Shown here: one piece after another, positions 17,220 through 27,040 of the stretch
Layout: the number at the start of each line of letters is the position of its first letter
Numbering within the stretch: the first letter of the stretch is position 1
DNA from: Bacteroidales bacterium
GTDB taxonomy: Bacteria > Bacteroidota > Bacteroidia > Bacteroidales > UBA3824
Length of the DNA stretch: 46,754 bases
Direction: 5' to 3'
Assembly: GCA_017962175.1 (NCBI GenBank)
Contig: JAGCVU010000194.1
Span: 1 to 46,754 of the forward strand
Made by a program: the position numbers and the translations under genes
The notes under the pieces: model-generated
The model's database searches: none
What the model was told of the DNA's origin: nothing
Seen by the model: the letters and a program-made list of their open reading frames with translations, nothing else

Positions 17220-19865
17220 ATGGACAATTATACTAAACTTTATACCATTCCACGAGGTGGAGCAATTTGTAAATTTGTGTTTGCTTTATTGGGATGCTTG
17301 ATGATTGCAATGCAAGGATATGGGCAAGATGCTGAAGCGTATGTGGTAGTTTCAGACGATAAAACAACTCTGACATTCTATTGCGATGAGAAAAGAAGTG
17401 AATGGGAACAAAACGGAATAAAAACATACGGTATTAATGATAAATCAGAAATTGACCTTAATTATCCCGCTTGGCACACAAACATCAGACTAAATGGAAA
17501 TGGATATTCGGAACATCAAGACAACGATTTTGAAACTGTAATATTTCATTCTTCGTTCGCTAATGCCAGACCTAACTCATGTGCTTTCTGGTTTCACTGC
17601 AGCCCCAAACTCAGGAAAATTGAAGGCATTAATTATTTGAATACCGAAGCAGTAACTAGCATGATAAATATGTTTTCAGGTTGCAAAACACTCGAAAATC
17701 TTGACGTTAGTAACTTTGATACTAAGGAAGTTACCGATATGGCACATATGTTTAACGATTGCGAAAAAATTCAAAGCCTTAATGTTAGCAAATTTGACAC
17801 TCAAAAAGTTACAGATATGCAGCAGATGTTTCATGGTTGTAAATCGTTAGAAAAGCTTGATCTCAGTAATTTCAATACACAAGAAGTTATCTCAATGTAT
17901 TGGATGTTTGGTGGTTGTAGTGATCTGAAAGAACTTATTTTTGGTAATACGGTTATTACTTCAAAAGTTACCAAGATGGAAAGCATGTTCAGTGGATGTA
18001 GTAGTTTACTCAATCTAGACTTAAGTAGTTTTGCAACTCCGTCTTTAACTTATATGACCGAAATGTTCTATGGATGCGAAAACCTGCAAACGATAGATAT
18101 TAGTAATTTTATCACCTCAAGTGTTACTCGCATGGGATCTATGTTTATGGAGTGTAAAAATTTAACCAAAATCATAACTGGTGACGGTTGGACAACAAAG
18201 TATGTTGAATATATGTACCAAATGTTCTGTGGATGCGAAAAATATAATTCTGCCGATTTTGTAAGCAAATTTGAAACACAAAATGTAGTAGATATGAGTG
18301 ACATGTTTAATAATAATATGGCACTCACAAAATTGGATTTGAGTAATTTTGATACTCAAAAAGTTAAAAATATGCACATTATGTTTGGAGGTTGTGAAAA
18401 CCTTGATACTATCATAATAGACACTGAGAAATTTAGTACAAAAAACGTTTCAGACATGTCAGGTATGTTCATGCATTGTAAGAAACTGGCATATATTGAT
18501 TTAAGTAAATTTGATACTGAAAAAGTGGAAAGTATGTATGGTATGTTTTATGGATGTGATGGATTCACAGTTTTGGATTTAAGCAATTTTGACACACATT
18601 TTGTTGAAGACATTCGTGGTATGTTTGCATATTGTGATAACCTGACCACTATTATTGTCGGTAGTGATTGGGATAATTCAAAATTTCAAGACGAAAGAAA
18701 TGACGAATCTCCATTTTATAAAGCAGTAAACCTAATTGGTAATAACGGAATTAGTTATACAGAAGACAAAATAAGTTCCAAATATGCGAGAATAGATAAC
18801 GGCTACCTCACCACCGATTCATACAAAATATTCTACGACCTCAACGGCGGCGAATGGGATGGTGAACAAGGAGCTAACGAATTTGCACTGTCAGGTCGTA
18901 CCGAAGATATCATAATTCCATATCCTAAAAAAGCCGGCTTTATCTTCGATGGTTGGACGGGTACTCTTGCTTCTGGCTTATCCGATACTCAACCTATTAA
19001 AGATGTTTCTATCACGACTGACCAAAAAGGTAATCGCAGATATACAGCTCATTGGAAGAATGTTGACGAAAACGAAATAGAAATCTCTTATCCTCAAACT
19101 GATCAAGAAAGAGAAGTTTATTGTGATCTTCATCAAGACAAAAGTATTACTCTAGAACTAAATCCAAACGAAATAAGAGATGAATACTATTATCAAATCG
19201 CAATTGAAGAACTGAATCGTAATATCGAAGGCAATTCATTCTACAACAATTCTGGATATGAAATACCTATTACTTTACCTGCAACATTGACTTCAAACGA
19301 ATATACAGGCAGTATAAACTTATTTTCGTCGAGTGATGCCAAAGAACCAATATTAAAATACAAATTAACCATAAAACTACTTATGCCACAAAACCTCATC
19401 CTCCACCTTTACGAAGATGTCATTTTTGTCAGCAACGGCGATTCGTTATACAATCCCTACAAATGGCAATGGTACAAAAACGGACAACCAATCAATGGTG
19501 CTACACGTCAATACATTTACGATAATGAAATGAGCGGCAATACTTATATGTGCAAAATGCAAACCAAGGACGGTCTTGAAGTGTATACTTGCCCTTTTAC
19601 CGAACCATCGTTAACCAAAAGCCTCAGCCAATCGGTAACTATTGCGCCCAACCCTGCATCAGAGGGAGAGCCGACAAATGTTAAAATCGCAAACTTTGAC
19701 CCCGAAACAGATTACACCATCACCATATCTAACAGCAACGGCGTTGTGGTGCGCACTATTTATCACGCCAACGAAAACAACACTATCAACCTCAATAGGG
19801 GAATCTATTCGGGAGCACTTATTTTCAACGGCAACAAAAAAGGTTTTAAACTGATAGTGAGGTAG
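17220..19865 (+). CDS. BspA-like DUF285 surface protein with T9SS sorting domain
   Basis: An 881-residue exported protein. Order: signal peptide ending near GYGQ (residue 36, with a long basic N-region); a block of about 14 DUF285 repeats (about 130-500) of the form LxxLDLSNFDTxxVxxMxxMFxGC; one Listeria-Bacteroides-type repeat (about 535-615, YDLNGGEWDG to YTAHW); an Ig-like stretch (WQWYKNGQPINGATRQY); and a C-terminal type A T9SS sorting domain (about 800-881, from VTIAPNPASEGE to KKGFKLIVR). Such proteins are exported through T9SS and attached to the cell surface, where BspA-like repeats often mediate adhesion. It has a housekeeping promoter and lacks the ECF element found upstream of the giant BspA-like gene at 39093-43589. 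Confidence 0.92.
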   Translation: MDNYTKLYTIPRGGAICKFVFALLGCLMIAMQGYGQDAEAYVVVSDDKTTLTFYCDEKRSEWEQNGIKTYGINDKSEIDLNYPAWHTNIRLNGNGYSEHQDNDFETVIFHSSFANARPNSCAFWFHCSPKLRKIEGINYLNTEAVTSMINMFSGCKTLENLDVSNFDTKEVTDMAHMFNDCEKIQSLNVSKFDTQKVTDMQQMFHGCKSLEKLDLSNFNTQEVISMYWMFGGCSDLKELIFGNTVITSKVTKMESMFSGCSSLLNLDLSSFATPSLTYMTEMFYGCENLQTIDISNFITSSVTRMGSMFMECKNLTKIITGDGWTTKYVEYMYQMFCGCEKYNSADFVSKFETQNVVDMSDMFNNNMALTKLDLSNFDTQKVKNMHIMFGGCENLDTIIIDTEKFSTKNVSDMSGMFMHCKKLAYIDLSKFDTEKVESMYGMFYGCDGFTVLDLSNFDTHFVEDIRGMFAYCDNLTTIIVGSDWDNSKFQDERNDESPFYKAVNLIGNNGISYTEDKISSKYARIDNGYLTTDSYKIFYDLNGGEWDGEQGANEFALSGRTEDIIIPYPKKAGFIFDGWTGTLASGLSDTQPIKDVSITTDQKGNRRYTAHWKNVDENEIEISYPQTDQEREVYCDLHQDKSITLELNPNEIRDEYYYQIAIEELNRNIEGNSFYNNSGYEIPITLPATLTSNEYTGSINLFSSSDAKEPILKYKLTIKLLMPQNLILHLYEDVIFVSNGDSLYNPYKWQWYKNGQPINGATRQYIYDNEMSGNTYMCKMQTKDGLEVYTCPFTEPSLTKSLSQSVTIAPNPASEGEPTNVKIANFDPETDYTITISNSNGVVVRTIYHANENNTINLNRGIYSGALIFNGNKKGFKLIVR

Positions 19866-19873
19866 ATTTTTTG

Positions 19874-19881
19874 TATTTTTG
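19874..19881 (+). promoter_or_regulatory. -7 promoter element of the lipoprotein gene
   Basis: TATTTTTG matches TAnnTTTG and lies 38 nt before the ATG at 19920. No -33 TTTG is visible. Confidence 0.55.
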
Positions 19882-19919
19882 CGCCGCAAAAAATATTGTT
19901 GTAACTAACAAATCAAAAA

Positions 19920-20552
19920 ATGAAAAAATCAACACCGCTAATTTTGATAGCGATTGTAACTTTATGTATTTTAATATCTTGCGGCAACAACGGCACTACA
20001 GATGAACCTCATAGCGGAGAGTTTTCGGTAAGCGACTCGCAAAAGGTGGTGTTTGCTATCGAAAACCTCAAAAATGCAAATTCAGAATTGTTCAGTTTCA
20101 ACCATTACGACAGCATTTCTGAAGGTTGGCGTTTGCTTACAGGAGAAGAGTGGAAATATATTGTATTAAAACGTCAAAACGCCATAAACCTCGTTCTATG
20201 GGCTTCTGTGGAGGGTAAAAAGGGTGTTATTTTCTTACCGGACAATTTTAACAACTCATTCAACTTTTCTAACATATCCCAAAAATCAATAAAACCGTGG
20301 GACGATCAGATACGTCTCATCGATACAAACACAGACCCAACTGCGCAAAATATTCTCACCGAAAATCAGTGGACAGCATTGGCACAACAGGGTGCAATTT
20401 TTCTGCCTCTTAACCTCGACAACGAAGGCGGATATTGGCAAACCGGCGATTCGTATCTAAGTCTCAGCACCACGTTTATATGGCCTGCACGCGGCTGCAA
20501 CACCTTGGCAATGAAGTTAGGCGTAAGGCTCGCCATGGATGTAAAAAAATAA
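19920..20552 (+). CDS. Lipoprotein of unknown function with a WRLLT-type motif
   Basis: A 210-residue protein with a lipoprotein signal (lipobox LISC, cysteine at residue 21), so it is probably anchored in the outer or inner membrane. The middle contains GWRLLTGEEWKYIVLKRQNA and the C-terminus FIWPARGCNTLAMKLGVRLA. Both resemble blocks seen in many Bacteroidota surface proteins related to the Fibrobacter major-paralogue (FISUMP/DUF1566-like) domain, but the match is partial. It follows the BspA-like gene by 54 nt and has its own putative promoter. Function unknown. Confidence 0.78.
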   Translation: MKKSTPLILIAIVTLCILISCGNNGTTDEPHSGEFSVSDSQKVVFAIENLKNANSELFSFNHYDSISEGWRLLTGEEWKYIVLKRQNAINLVLWASVEGKKGVIFLPDNFNNSFNFSNISQKSIKPWDDQIRLIDTNTDPTAQNILTENQWTALAQQGAIFLPLNLDNEGGYWQTGDSYLSLSTTFIWPARGCNTLAMKLGVRLAMDVKK

Positions 20553-20631
20553 CTCGTCCGACAGAAAGGGGATTTTATCGACCAAATTGAGCCGTTCATC
20601 TAAAAAAAAATGAACAATTGTTTTTAATAAC

Positions 20632-20639
20632 TAAGTTTG
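20632..20639 (+). promoter_or_regulatory. -7 promoter element of the DUF4412-like gene
   Basis: TAAGTTTG matches TAnnTTTG. The -33 position is not TTTG. The ATG is 47 nt downstream. Confidence 0.6.
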
Positions 20640-20686
20640 CACACATAAAATCAAAAGCAATTGTTTAATTTTTAAACTGAACTATA

Positions 20687-21268
20687 ATGAAAGTAAAAAT
20701 GATTTTGGCTGCCGCAGCAATGGTATTCTGCACAGCCACTGCCAACGCACAAGAGGCTCGTTACGAATTTGAAAAGGCGGTTATCACCACCAAAACCGAA
20801 ATGATGGGCAATCCCATGATTACCACCTACTACATTGCCGACTATGGCAAAAAAGAGGCTTCGGAATTTAAAATGGATATGTCGGCTATGGGCGGCAATG
20901 TTATGAATATGAGAACAGTAATTACCCCCGAAGGCGCAGTAAATTTCGACATCAACTCAAAAGAAGGTCGCAAAACCGAAGGCTCAGTTAACTTTCTCAA
21001 CCTTACTCCCGAAGTAGTTAAGAAACACAAAATCAAAGAGAAAGGCGAAGAAATCGTTAACGGCTATCCCTGCAAAAAATACGAAGTTAACACCGAACAA
21101 ATGGGAATGTCGGTATCATCTACCGTTTGGGTTTGGAAAGGCTTTGCCATCAAAACAGTGGTAGACGGCGGAATGTTCCAAATTGAAACCGTTGTAGATA
21201 GTTTTGACGAAAACGGAAATATCCCCGAAGGCATTTTTGACGTGCCCGCCGATGTAAAAATCAGATAA
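20687..21268 (+). CDS. Exported DUF4412-like protein
   Basis: A 193-residue protein with a signal peptide (MKVKMILAAAAMVFCTATAN, then AQE). The body is beta-rich and has the pattern of DUF4412/LolA-like periplasmic proteins: YYIADYGKKEASEF, a central VNGYPCKKYEVNT and a final SFDENGNIPEGIFDVPADV. The role is unknown; the fold suggests binding of a hydrophobic ligand. It ends two bases from the convergent S4-domain gene, with no terminator between. Confidence 0.75.
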   Translation: MKVKMILAAAAMVFCTATANAQEARYEFEKAVITTKTEMMGNPMITTYYIADYGKKEASEFKMDMSAMGGNVMNMRTVITPEGAVNFDINSKEGRKTEGSVNFLNLTPEVVKKHKIKEKGEEIVNGYPCKKYEVNTEQMGMSVSSTVWVWKGFAIKTVVDGGMFQIETVVDSFDENGNIPEGIFDVPADVKIR

Positions 21269-21270
21269 GA

Positions 21271-21723
21271 TTATTCGTCATCGTTGTCCAAATCGGGCAT
21301 AAAACCATCAAGGTCGTCGTACTCATCATCGTTGTCGTAAAAACGGTCGATGTCGCGACGATCTTTTTTTGTGGGACGTCCTGCACCACGGTCTCTTTTG
21401 CCAAAGGTGAAACGACCCATCTCTGTCATCATTTTTAGTTTAAAGAGGTCGTCTTGCGAGGTGGTTTCGGTGATATATTCCGGCACTTTGGCAGCACCCA
21501 CACGTCCGCGCAAAAGGTTGAGCACCTTATATTTACGAAAAACAGGATTAACCTTAACGCTGATTTCGTCGTCGGGACGCACCACGCGAGCGGGTTTTAC
21601 TGCCGCACCATTAATTAAAATGCGACCCTTGCCGCAAGCATCGGCTGCAAGCGAACGAGTTTTAAACAAGCGAACGTTGAACAAGAATTTGTCGATTCGC
21701 ATTTCGGAGTTTGGTTCTGCCAT
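21271..21723 (-). CDS. S4-domain RNA-binding protein, Hsp15-like
   Basis: A 150-residue protein with an N-terminal S4 RNA-binding domain (about residues 8-65, MRIDKFLFNVRLFKTRSLAA, GRILINGAAVKPARVV). It resembles Hsp15 (HslR) and RqcP, which bind 50S subunits carrying stalled nascent chains. A basic region (FGKRDRGAGRPTKKDRRDID) is followed by a very acidic tail (DNDDEYDDLDGFMPDLDNDDE shortened here). It lies 21 nt downstream of pth, and a shared role in clearing stalled peptidyl-tRNA is plausible. Confidence 0.88.
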   Translation of the reverse strand: MAEPNSEMRIDKFLFNVRLFKTRSLAADACGKGRILINGAAVKPARVVRPDDEISVKVNPVFRKYKVLNLLRGRVGAAKVPEYITETTSQDDLFKLKMMTEMGRFTFGKRDRGAGRPTKKDRRDIDRFYDNDDEYDDLDGFMPDLDNDDE

Positions 21724-21744
21724 GGGTATTTTGATTTAAAAGGG

Positions 21745-22308
21745 TTATTTTCCGTTAAATGTATTCATTGTACGCTCTATACCATTGGTAATAAAGCTGT
21801 AAAGAGCCTCAGTAGTGGTTTTGGTGCGTTCTTGAATACGCGAAAGGTCTTCAAAACTCCATTTTCCAAGTACAAAATCTACTTGTTTGCCTTTTGGAAA
21901 ATTGTTGCCAATGCCAAAACGAAGACGTGCATAATTCTGAGTACCAAGCAATTCGGTGATATTTTTAAGACCATTGTGTCCAGCCTCGCTACCGTTTGAG
22001 CGAAAACGTATTACACCAAACGGAAGTGCAAGGTCGTCAACGCAAACAATGAAGTTTTCCACAGGAATGTTTTCCTCTTTGAGCCAAAAACTTACAGCCT
22101 TACCGCTGAGGTTCATATATGTGGACGGCTTGATAATGGTAACTGGATTGCCACGGTATTTAAATTGTGCCACAGACGCATAACGGTCTGATACAAAATC
22201 TGTTCCTGCGTCGGCTGCCAAAGCGTCAACGATTTTGAAACCGATATTGTGACGAGTGTCTTTGTATTCTGCCCCGATATTGCCGAGGCCTGCGATTAGG
22301 TATTTCAT
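21745..22308 (-). CDS. pth: Peptidyl-tRNA hydrolase
   Basis: Cleaves peptidyl-tRNAs released prematurely from ribosomes. The ATG at 22308 begins MKYLIAGLGNIGAEYKDTRH, the family N-terminus, with Asn10 and the catalytic His20; the frame runs upstream to 22371 but the extra 21 residues are not family-like. FIVCVDDLALPFG carries the conserved aspartate, and GSEAGHNGLKNITELLG and RLRFGIGN are also standard. Length 187 is normal. The gene follows rplY by 69 nt and the S4-domain gene follows it, so the three are probably cotranscribed. Confidence 0.96.
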   Translation of the reverse strand: MKYLIAGLGNIGAEYKDTRHNIGFKIVDALAADAGTDFVSDRYASVAQFKYRGNPVTIIKPSTYMNLSGKAVSFWLKEENIPVENFIVCVDDLALPFGVIRFRSNGSEAGHNGLKNITELLGTQNYARLRFGIGNNFPKGKQVDFVLGKWSFEDLSRIQERTKTTTEALYSFITNGIERTMNTFNGK

Positions 22309-22377
22309 AAAGAATCTACTGTATATAAATAGGGGCGAATAAAAATCCGCCCCTACAATACATATTATCAAATCTTA

Positions 22378-22968
22378 TTATTTCTTTTTCTTCTTACCGT
22401 CGTCGGCAGCAGCAGCTTGCTGAGTAGCACGAGTAGCTACGATGCGGCAGAGAAGCATATCCTGCGGGTCGGTGATACGGTAGTTGTCGAATTTGAGGTC
22501 GTAAACCTTGATCTGCTGTTCAAGTTCGAGTTCAGCGATGCTGATAACGATTTTCTCGGGAAGATTAGCAGCTTTACCTGTAACTTTGAGTTTGCGAACT
22601 GCGGTTTTGAGTTTACCACCAGCTTTAACACCGGGAGCGTGACCTTCGAATACAGCGGGAAGTTTAACAGTAATTTCCTGCTCGTCGTTGAAGATGTAGA
22701 AGTCGATGTGCATTACCTCGTCGGTAACGGGGTGGAACTGCATATCTTTGATAATTGTGTTGAAAACTTCACCATCGAGGTCGATTTTTACGATGAAAAC
22801 GTCGGGAGTAAAGATAGCTCCGTTGATTTCTTTCTGTTTAACGGTGAAATCGAAGTGCTTGCCGCAGCAGTAAGCTACACAGGGAACGAGACCCTCTTTG
22901 CGCAAGTCTTTTGCATACTTGGTACCAATGTTTTCTCTCTTAGTACCTTTAATTTCAAATACTTTCAT
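22378..22968 (-). CDS. rplY: 50S ribosomal protein L25 (Ctc form)
   Basis: Binds 5S rRNA in the large subunit. The 196-residue protein has the L25 5S-binding domain (residues 1-90, KGTKRENIGTKYAKDLRKEG, DMQFHPVTDEVMHIDFY) and the C-terminal TL5/Ctc beta domain (LPAVFEGHAPGVKAGGKLKT), then a lysine tail. The start MKVFEIKGTKREN is typical. A consensus promoter lies at 23068-23098, giving a leader of about 90 nt with two hairpins. pth and the S4-domain gene follow. Confidence 0.96.
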   Translation of the reverse strand: MKVFEIKGTKRENIGTKYAKDLRKEGLVPCVAYCCGKHFDFTVKQKEINGAIFTPDVFIVKIDLDGEVFNTIIKDMQFHPVTDEVMHIDFYIFNDEQEITVKLPAVFEGHAPGVKAGGKLKTAVRKLKVTGKAANLPEKIVISIAELELEQQIKVYDLKFDNYRITDPQDMLLCRIVATRATQQAAAADDGKKKKK

Positions 22969-22981
22969 TTAATTAAATTGT

Positions 22982-23050
22982 GTTACTCAAAATTGAGTGT
23001 TAATAAAAAATGTTTACTCAATTTCCCATCGCACGGGCGGCACACCGCCC
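22982..23050 (-). promoter_or_regulatory. Structured 5' leader of rplY
   Basis: About ten bases after the predicted transcription start lies a perfect hairpin, GGGCGG-TGTG-CCGCCC (minus strand, 23050-23035). Nearer the gene a second hairpin, ACTCAA-TT-TTGAGT, is present (about 22998-22985). Such leaders often serve in autoregulation by ribosomal proteins, but no known L25 element is recognised, and a 5' stabilising hairpin is equally possible. Confidence 0.45.
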
Positions 23051-23067
23051 CATTGGAAAATTCGGCG

Positions 23068-23098
23068 CAAAATTAGAGTTATTTTTCGATTTATCAAA
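23068..23098 (-). promoter_or_regulatory. Consensus promoter of rplY-pth-S4 operon
   Basis: On the minus strand TTTG (23098-23095) and TAATTTTG (23075-23068) are exactly 19 nt apart. Predicted start of transcription is near 23061. Confidence 0.85.
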
Positions 23099-23120
23099 AT
23101 AATATGAAAAAAAATAAAAC

Positions 23121-23157
23121 AAAAAAAAGGCCGCCGAAATAATATTTTCCGGCAGCC
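23121..23157 (-). terminator. Intrinsic terminator downstream of prs
   Basis: On the minus strand GGCTGCCGGAAA pairs with TTTCGGCGGCC (one G-U pair, one bulged G), followed by eight T. It lies 22 nt after the prs stop and before the rplY promoter. Confidence 0.88.
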
Positions 23158-23178
23158 CAATTTTATACAACTATCATC

Positions 23179-24120
23179 CTATTTGTAATAAGAAGTATCG
23201 CTAATAGACTGACAAGTGAATACCTTTTTGATAACGTCGGCAAAGAGATTTGCCACGGTGAGCACCTTGATTTTTGGGTGCGGTTTTTTCAAAGGTATAG
23301 TGTCGGTAACGTAGAGTTCGGTGAGTTTCGATTCGGTGATTCTATCGTAAGCGGGACCCGAAAGCACAGGGTGAGTGATAAATGCTCTCACGCTCAATGC
23401 GCCCTGACCCATCATCAAGTCGGCTGCCTTTGAAAGTGTACCAGCGGTGTCGATAATATCGTCGATAATGATAACGTTTTTGCCTTTTACATCACCGATA
23501 ACGGTCATTTCGCTCACTTCGTTGGCTTTCTCGCGGTATTTGTGGCAGATAACCATTGGCACTTGGAGAAATTTGCTATAAGTGTTGGCGCGTTTGCTAC
23601 CGCCTATATCGGGCGAAGCCACCACAAGATTTTCTAATTTCAACGAATTGATAAAAGGAACAAAGATAGTGGAAGAGTAGAGATGATCTACCGGCACATC
23701 AAAGAAACCTTGAATCTGGTCGGCATGCAAATCCATAGTAATAATGCGGTCAACACCCGCCTTTGTGAGCAGGTTGGCAATCAGTTTGGCGCCGATGGCC
23801 ACACGTGGTTTGTCTTTGCGATCCTGACGGGCAAAGCCGAAGTAAGGAATTACGGCTGCAATCTTGTAAGCAGATGCCCTGCGTGCGGCGTCGATCATAA
23901 GGAGCAATTCAAACAGATTGTCGGCTGGCGTAAATGTCGACTGAACGATAAATACGTATGAGCCACGTACAGTTTCGTTTAAACTGGGCTGATACTCGCC
24001 GTCGCTGTAATGGTTCATTGTTACATTTCCGAGAGTGGTGCCGTAGGCTTTGGCTATCTGCTCTGAAAGGTAGAGCGATGTGGTTCCCGAAAAAATTTTG
24101 ATGTTAGAACTTGATGCCAT
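23179..24120 (-). CDS. prs: Ribose-phosphate pyrophosphokinase
   Basis: Makes PRPP from ribose 5-phosphate and ATP for nucleotide, histidine and tryptophan synthesis. The 313-residue protein shows the N-terminal FSGTTSLYLSEQIAKAYG and SDGEYQPSLNETVRG, the ATP-binding loop PYFGFARQDRKDKPR, ITMDLHADQIQGFF, and the PRPP-binding loop NVIIIDDIIDTAGTL. The start and length are normal. It lies 57 nt downstream of leuS and is followed by a strong terminator, so leuS-prs may be one unit. Confidence 0.97.
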   Translation of the reverse strand: MASSSNIKIFSGTTSLYLSEQIAKAYGTTLGNVTMNHYSDGEYQPSLNETVRGSYVFIVQSTFTPADNLFELLLMIDAARRASAYKIAAVIPYFGFARQDRKDKPRVAIGAKLIANLLTKAGVDRIITMDLHADQIQGFFDVPVDHLYSSTIFVPFINSLKLENLVVASPDIGGSKRANTYSKFLQVPMVICHKYREKANEVSEMTVIGDVKGKNVIIIDDIIDTAGTLSKAADLMMGQGALSVRAFITHPVLSGPAYDRITESKLTELYVTDTIPLKKPHPKIKVLTVANLFADVIKKVFTCQSISDTSYYK

Positions 24121-24177
24121 TTTATTTGATTTTTATATCTATAACCAATAGATTGAATGTCAATTAGTTTTTTATCG

Positions 24178-26943
24178 CTATTTAACTACAAAGTTTGCCA
24201 TTTTGCCCGGAACAATAATCACCTTAACGATGGTTTTGCCTTCGATTGTCTTTTTAAAACGGTCGTTGTCGCGAACAAGTTTTTCAATTTCGTCCTTGTC
24301 GGCAGAGGCAGGCAGGTCGAGTGTAAACTTGGTTTTGCCGTTGAATGCTATCGGGTAGCACTTGGTAGAGTCTACAGTGTATTTTTCGTCAACCTGAGGG
24401 AATGTAGCATAGGTAATCGACTGATTGTGACCCAATTGTTTCCAAAGTTCCTCAGCAATGTGCGGTGCAAACGGTGCAAGGGCTATTACCAATGGTTCAA
24501 GTATTGCGCGTTTGTTGCATTTGAGCGATGTGAGTTCGTTTACGCATACCATAAACTGACTTACGCTGGTATTGTATGAGAATATCTCAATGTCGCTTTC
24601 TACCTTTTTGAGGGTTTTGTGAAGTGCTTTGAGTTCTGCTTCCACAGGCTGAGCGTCAGATACTTCAAAATCACCATTAGCATTAAAGAACAATCTCCAG
24701 AATTTATTCAAGAAACGATAAACGCCTTCGATGCCGCCGGTGTCCCAAGGTTTCGACTGCTGAATAGGTCCGAGGAACATTTCGTAAAGTCGCAATGTAT
24801 CAGCGCCATAACGGTCTACAATGTCGTCGGGATTTACCACGTTGAACATCGATTTGCTCATTTTTTCTATGGCAGTGCCACAGATATATTTGCCGTCTTC
24901 GAGTACAAACTGAGCGTCGGCAAATTCGGGACGCCATTGTTTAAACGCCTCTGTATCAAGGATGTCGTTCTTTACAATGTTTACGTCTACGTGAATTTCT
25001 TGAGTGTCGAAATCGTTTTTCAATCCGTAAGAAACATATTGGTTTGTACCTTTGATGCGGTATACAAACTTGCTCTGTCCCTGAATCATACCTTGGTTAA
25101 CGAGTTTTTTGAAAGGCTCGTCTTTGCAAACCACGCCAAGGTCAAAGAGGAATTTGTTCCAGAAACGTGAATATATAAGGTGTCCCACGGCGTGCTCGGT
25201 GCCTCCGATGTAGAGGTCAACATCTTGCCAATACTCGTTAGCCTCTTTCGACACAAGAGCATTGTTGTTGTCGGGATCCATATACCTTAAATAATATGCC
25301 GATGAACCTGCGAAACCGGGCATTGTGCTTGTTTCGTAAGAATATCCTTCGGGAGTTTTCCAATCGGTGGCACGGCTCAAAGGAGGTTCGCCATCTTCGG
25401 TGGGCAAGAACGAATCCACTTCGGGCAATTCCAACGGAAGTTTTGTAATATCAAGCGGTTGCACACGTCCGTCTTTGTAATATACGGGGAAAGGTTCGCC
25501 CCAATAACGCTGACGGCTGAAAATTGCATCACGCAAACGGTAGTTGATTTTGCGGTTACCGATGCCGAGTTTTTCTACCTCATTGATAGCGGCTTGTTTA
25601 GCGTCAAGAACCGACATTCCGTTAAACATTCCCGAGTTCATCATTATGCCTTCCTTAGCGTCGTAAGATTCTTCGCTCACGTCGGCACCCTCAATCAAAG
25701 GAATTATCGGGAGGTTGAATTTTTTAGCAAAAGCATAGTCGCGACTATCGTGAGCAGGCACAGCCATAATTGCACCTGTACCGTATCCCACTAATACATA
25801 ATCGCTTATCCAAATAGGAATTTGCGAACCTGTGAAAGGATTAATTGCATACGCACCTGTAAACTGTCCTGTTACAGAGTGAGTATCCGACATACGTTCG
25901 CGTTCGGTGCGTTTGCCGGCATCGTCGCGATATTGCTGAACGGCTTCGCGGTATTCTGCTGTAGTTATTTGGTCAACGTACTCACTTTCAGGCGCAAGCA
26001 CCATAAAGGTAACGCCATATACAGTGTCGGGACGTGTGGTAAAAATCTTCATCTTAACATCGCTGTCGGCAATGTCGAAAAACATTTCGCAACCTTCGCT
26101 ACGGCCAATCCAGTTGCGCTGCATTTCTTTAAGCGAATCGGTCCAATCTATGCGGTCGAGACCCTCAAGCAAACGTTCAGCGTAAGCCGAAACTCTCAAA
26201 AGCCATTGAACCATAGGTTTTTGCACTACGGGATAACCACCGCGTACCGAAAGACCCTCTTTCACCTCATCGTTGGCAAGCACTGTTCCAAGTTTAGGAC
26301 ACCAGTTTACCATAGTTTTGGCACGGTAGGCAAGGCGGTAAGCATCAATTACTTCTGCTTTTTCGCCATCGCTCAATCCATTCCACACTTCGGCGGGGAA
26401 AATCGGCACTTCGCTGTGTGCTGCATTTACATTCTTATTACCGTTGCGTTCAAATTCGGCGGTAAGAGTGGCAATAGGCTCGGCTTTCTGAGTATCGTTG
26501 TTGTACCAATGACCATACATCTGAAGGAAAGCCCATTGAGTCCATTTGTAATATTGAGGATCGCACGTGCGGAGTTCGCGGCTCCAATCGTAAGAGAAGC
26601 CGATTTTTTTCAACTGCGAACGGTAGCGATTGATATTGTTTTCGGTTGTAACTGCCGGATGCTGACCGGTTTGTATAGCGTATTGTTCGGCGGGAAGTCC
26701 GAAAGCATCGTATCCCATAGGATGAAGAACGTTGAATCCTTTGAGCCTTTTGTAACGGCTGTAAATATCTGATGCAATGTATCCTAATGGATGTCCCACA
26801 TGAAGTCCCGCTCCCGAAGGATAGGGAAACATATCCAAAACATAATATTTAGGGCGGTCAGACTTGTTTGAAACTATGAACGTGCCGTTCTCGTCCCAAT
26901 ACTCCTGCCAATAAGCCTCTATTTCACGGTGATTGTATTCCAT
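24178..26943 (-). CDS. leuS: Leucyl-tRNA synthetase
   Basis: Charges tRNA-Leu. The 921-residue class I synthetase has the HIGH signature as HVGH within [15 protein letters not shown] (about residues 41-55), an editing domain insertion with the [18 protein letters not shown] motif, and KMSKS at residues 694-698. The C-terminal anticodon-binding and zinc-less tail ends [15 protein letters not shown]. Start [16 protein letters not shown] is typical. A -7 element is 44 nt upstream. A tRNA-Leu gene lies about 7 kb away, probably by coincidence. Confidence 0.98.
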   Translation of the reverse strand: MEYNHREIEAYWQEYWDENGTFIVSNKSDRPKYYVLDMFPYPSGAGLHVGHPLGYIASDIYSRYKRLKGFNVLHPMGYDAFGLPAEQYAIQTGQHPAVTTENNINRYRSQLKKIGFSYDWSRELRTCDPQYYKWTQWAFLQMYGHWYNNDTQKAEPIATLTAEFERNGNKNVNAAHSEVPIFPAEVWNGLSDGEKAEVIDAYRLAYRAKTMVNWCPKLGTVLANDEVKEGLSVRGGYPVVQKPMVQWLLRVSAYAERLLEGLDRIDWTDSLKEMQRNWIGRSEGCEMFFDIADSDVKMKIFTTRPDTVYGVTFMVLAPESEYVDQITTAEYREAVQQYRDDAGKRTERERMSDTHSVTGQFTGAYAINPFTGSQIPIWISDYVLVGYGTGAIMAVPAHDSRDYAFAKKFNLPIIPLIEGADVSEESYDAKEGIMMNSGMFNGMSVLDAKQAAINEVEKLGIGNRKINYRLRDAIFSRQRYWGEPFPVYYKDGRVQPLDITKLPLELPEVDSFLPTEDGEPPLSRATDWKTPEGYSYETSTMPGFAGSSAYYLRYMDPDNNNALVSKEANEYWQDVDLYIGGTEHAVGHLIYSRFWNKFLFDLGVVCKDEPFKKLVNQGMIQGQSKFVYRIKGTNQYVSYGLKNDFDTQEIHVDVNIVKNDILDTEAFKQWRPEFADAQFVLEDGKYICGTAIEKMSKSMFNVVNPDDIVDRYGADTLRLYEMFLGPIQQSKPWDTGGIEGVYRFLNKFWRLFFNANGDFEVSDAQPVEAELKALHKTLKKVESDIEIFSYNTSVSQFMVCVNELTSLKCNKRAILEPLVIALAPFAPHIAEELWKQLGHNQSITYATFPQVDEKYTVDSTKCYPIAFNGKTKFTLDLPASADKDEIEKLVRDNDRFKKTIEGKTIVKVIIVPGKMANFVVK

Positions 26944-26986
26944 GTCGTTTAAATCTGTTACAACTTTATGCTTTTTATATTTGCGG

Positions 26987-26994
26987 CAAAGTTA
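26987..26994 (-). promoter_or_regulatory. -7 promoter element of leuS
   Basis: TAACTTTG on the minus strand matches TAnnTTTG, 44 nt before the leuS ATG. The best TTTG upstream is 23 nt away rather than 19. Confidence 0.55.
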
Positions 26995-27040
26995 AATCTT
27001 TTTTTTAAATAGCATAACAAAATAACAGTATATATTTTTA

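Noticed and set aside
20594..20616. Hairpin GTTCA/TGAAC after the lipoprotein gene as a terminator
   Set aside because: Short stem with a long A-rich loop and no GC-rich core; too weak to call.
22417..23076. 219-codon plus-strand frame opposite rplY
   Set aside because: Antisense shadow; rplY is certain and has its own promoter.
25822..26772. 316-codon plus-strand frame opposite leuS
   Set aside because: Antisense shadow of the leuS reading frame; no promoter or protein-like features.
26976..26983. TATATTTG on the plus strand upstream of leuS as a promoter
   Set aside because: No plus-strand gene follows; the leuS promoter is the minus-strand element beside it.
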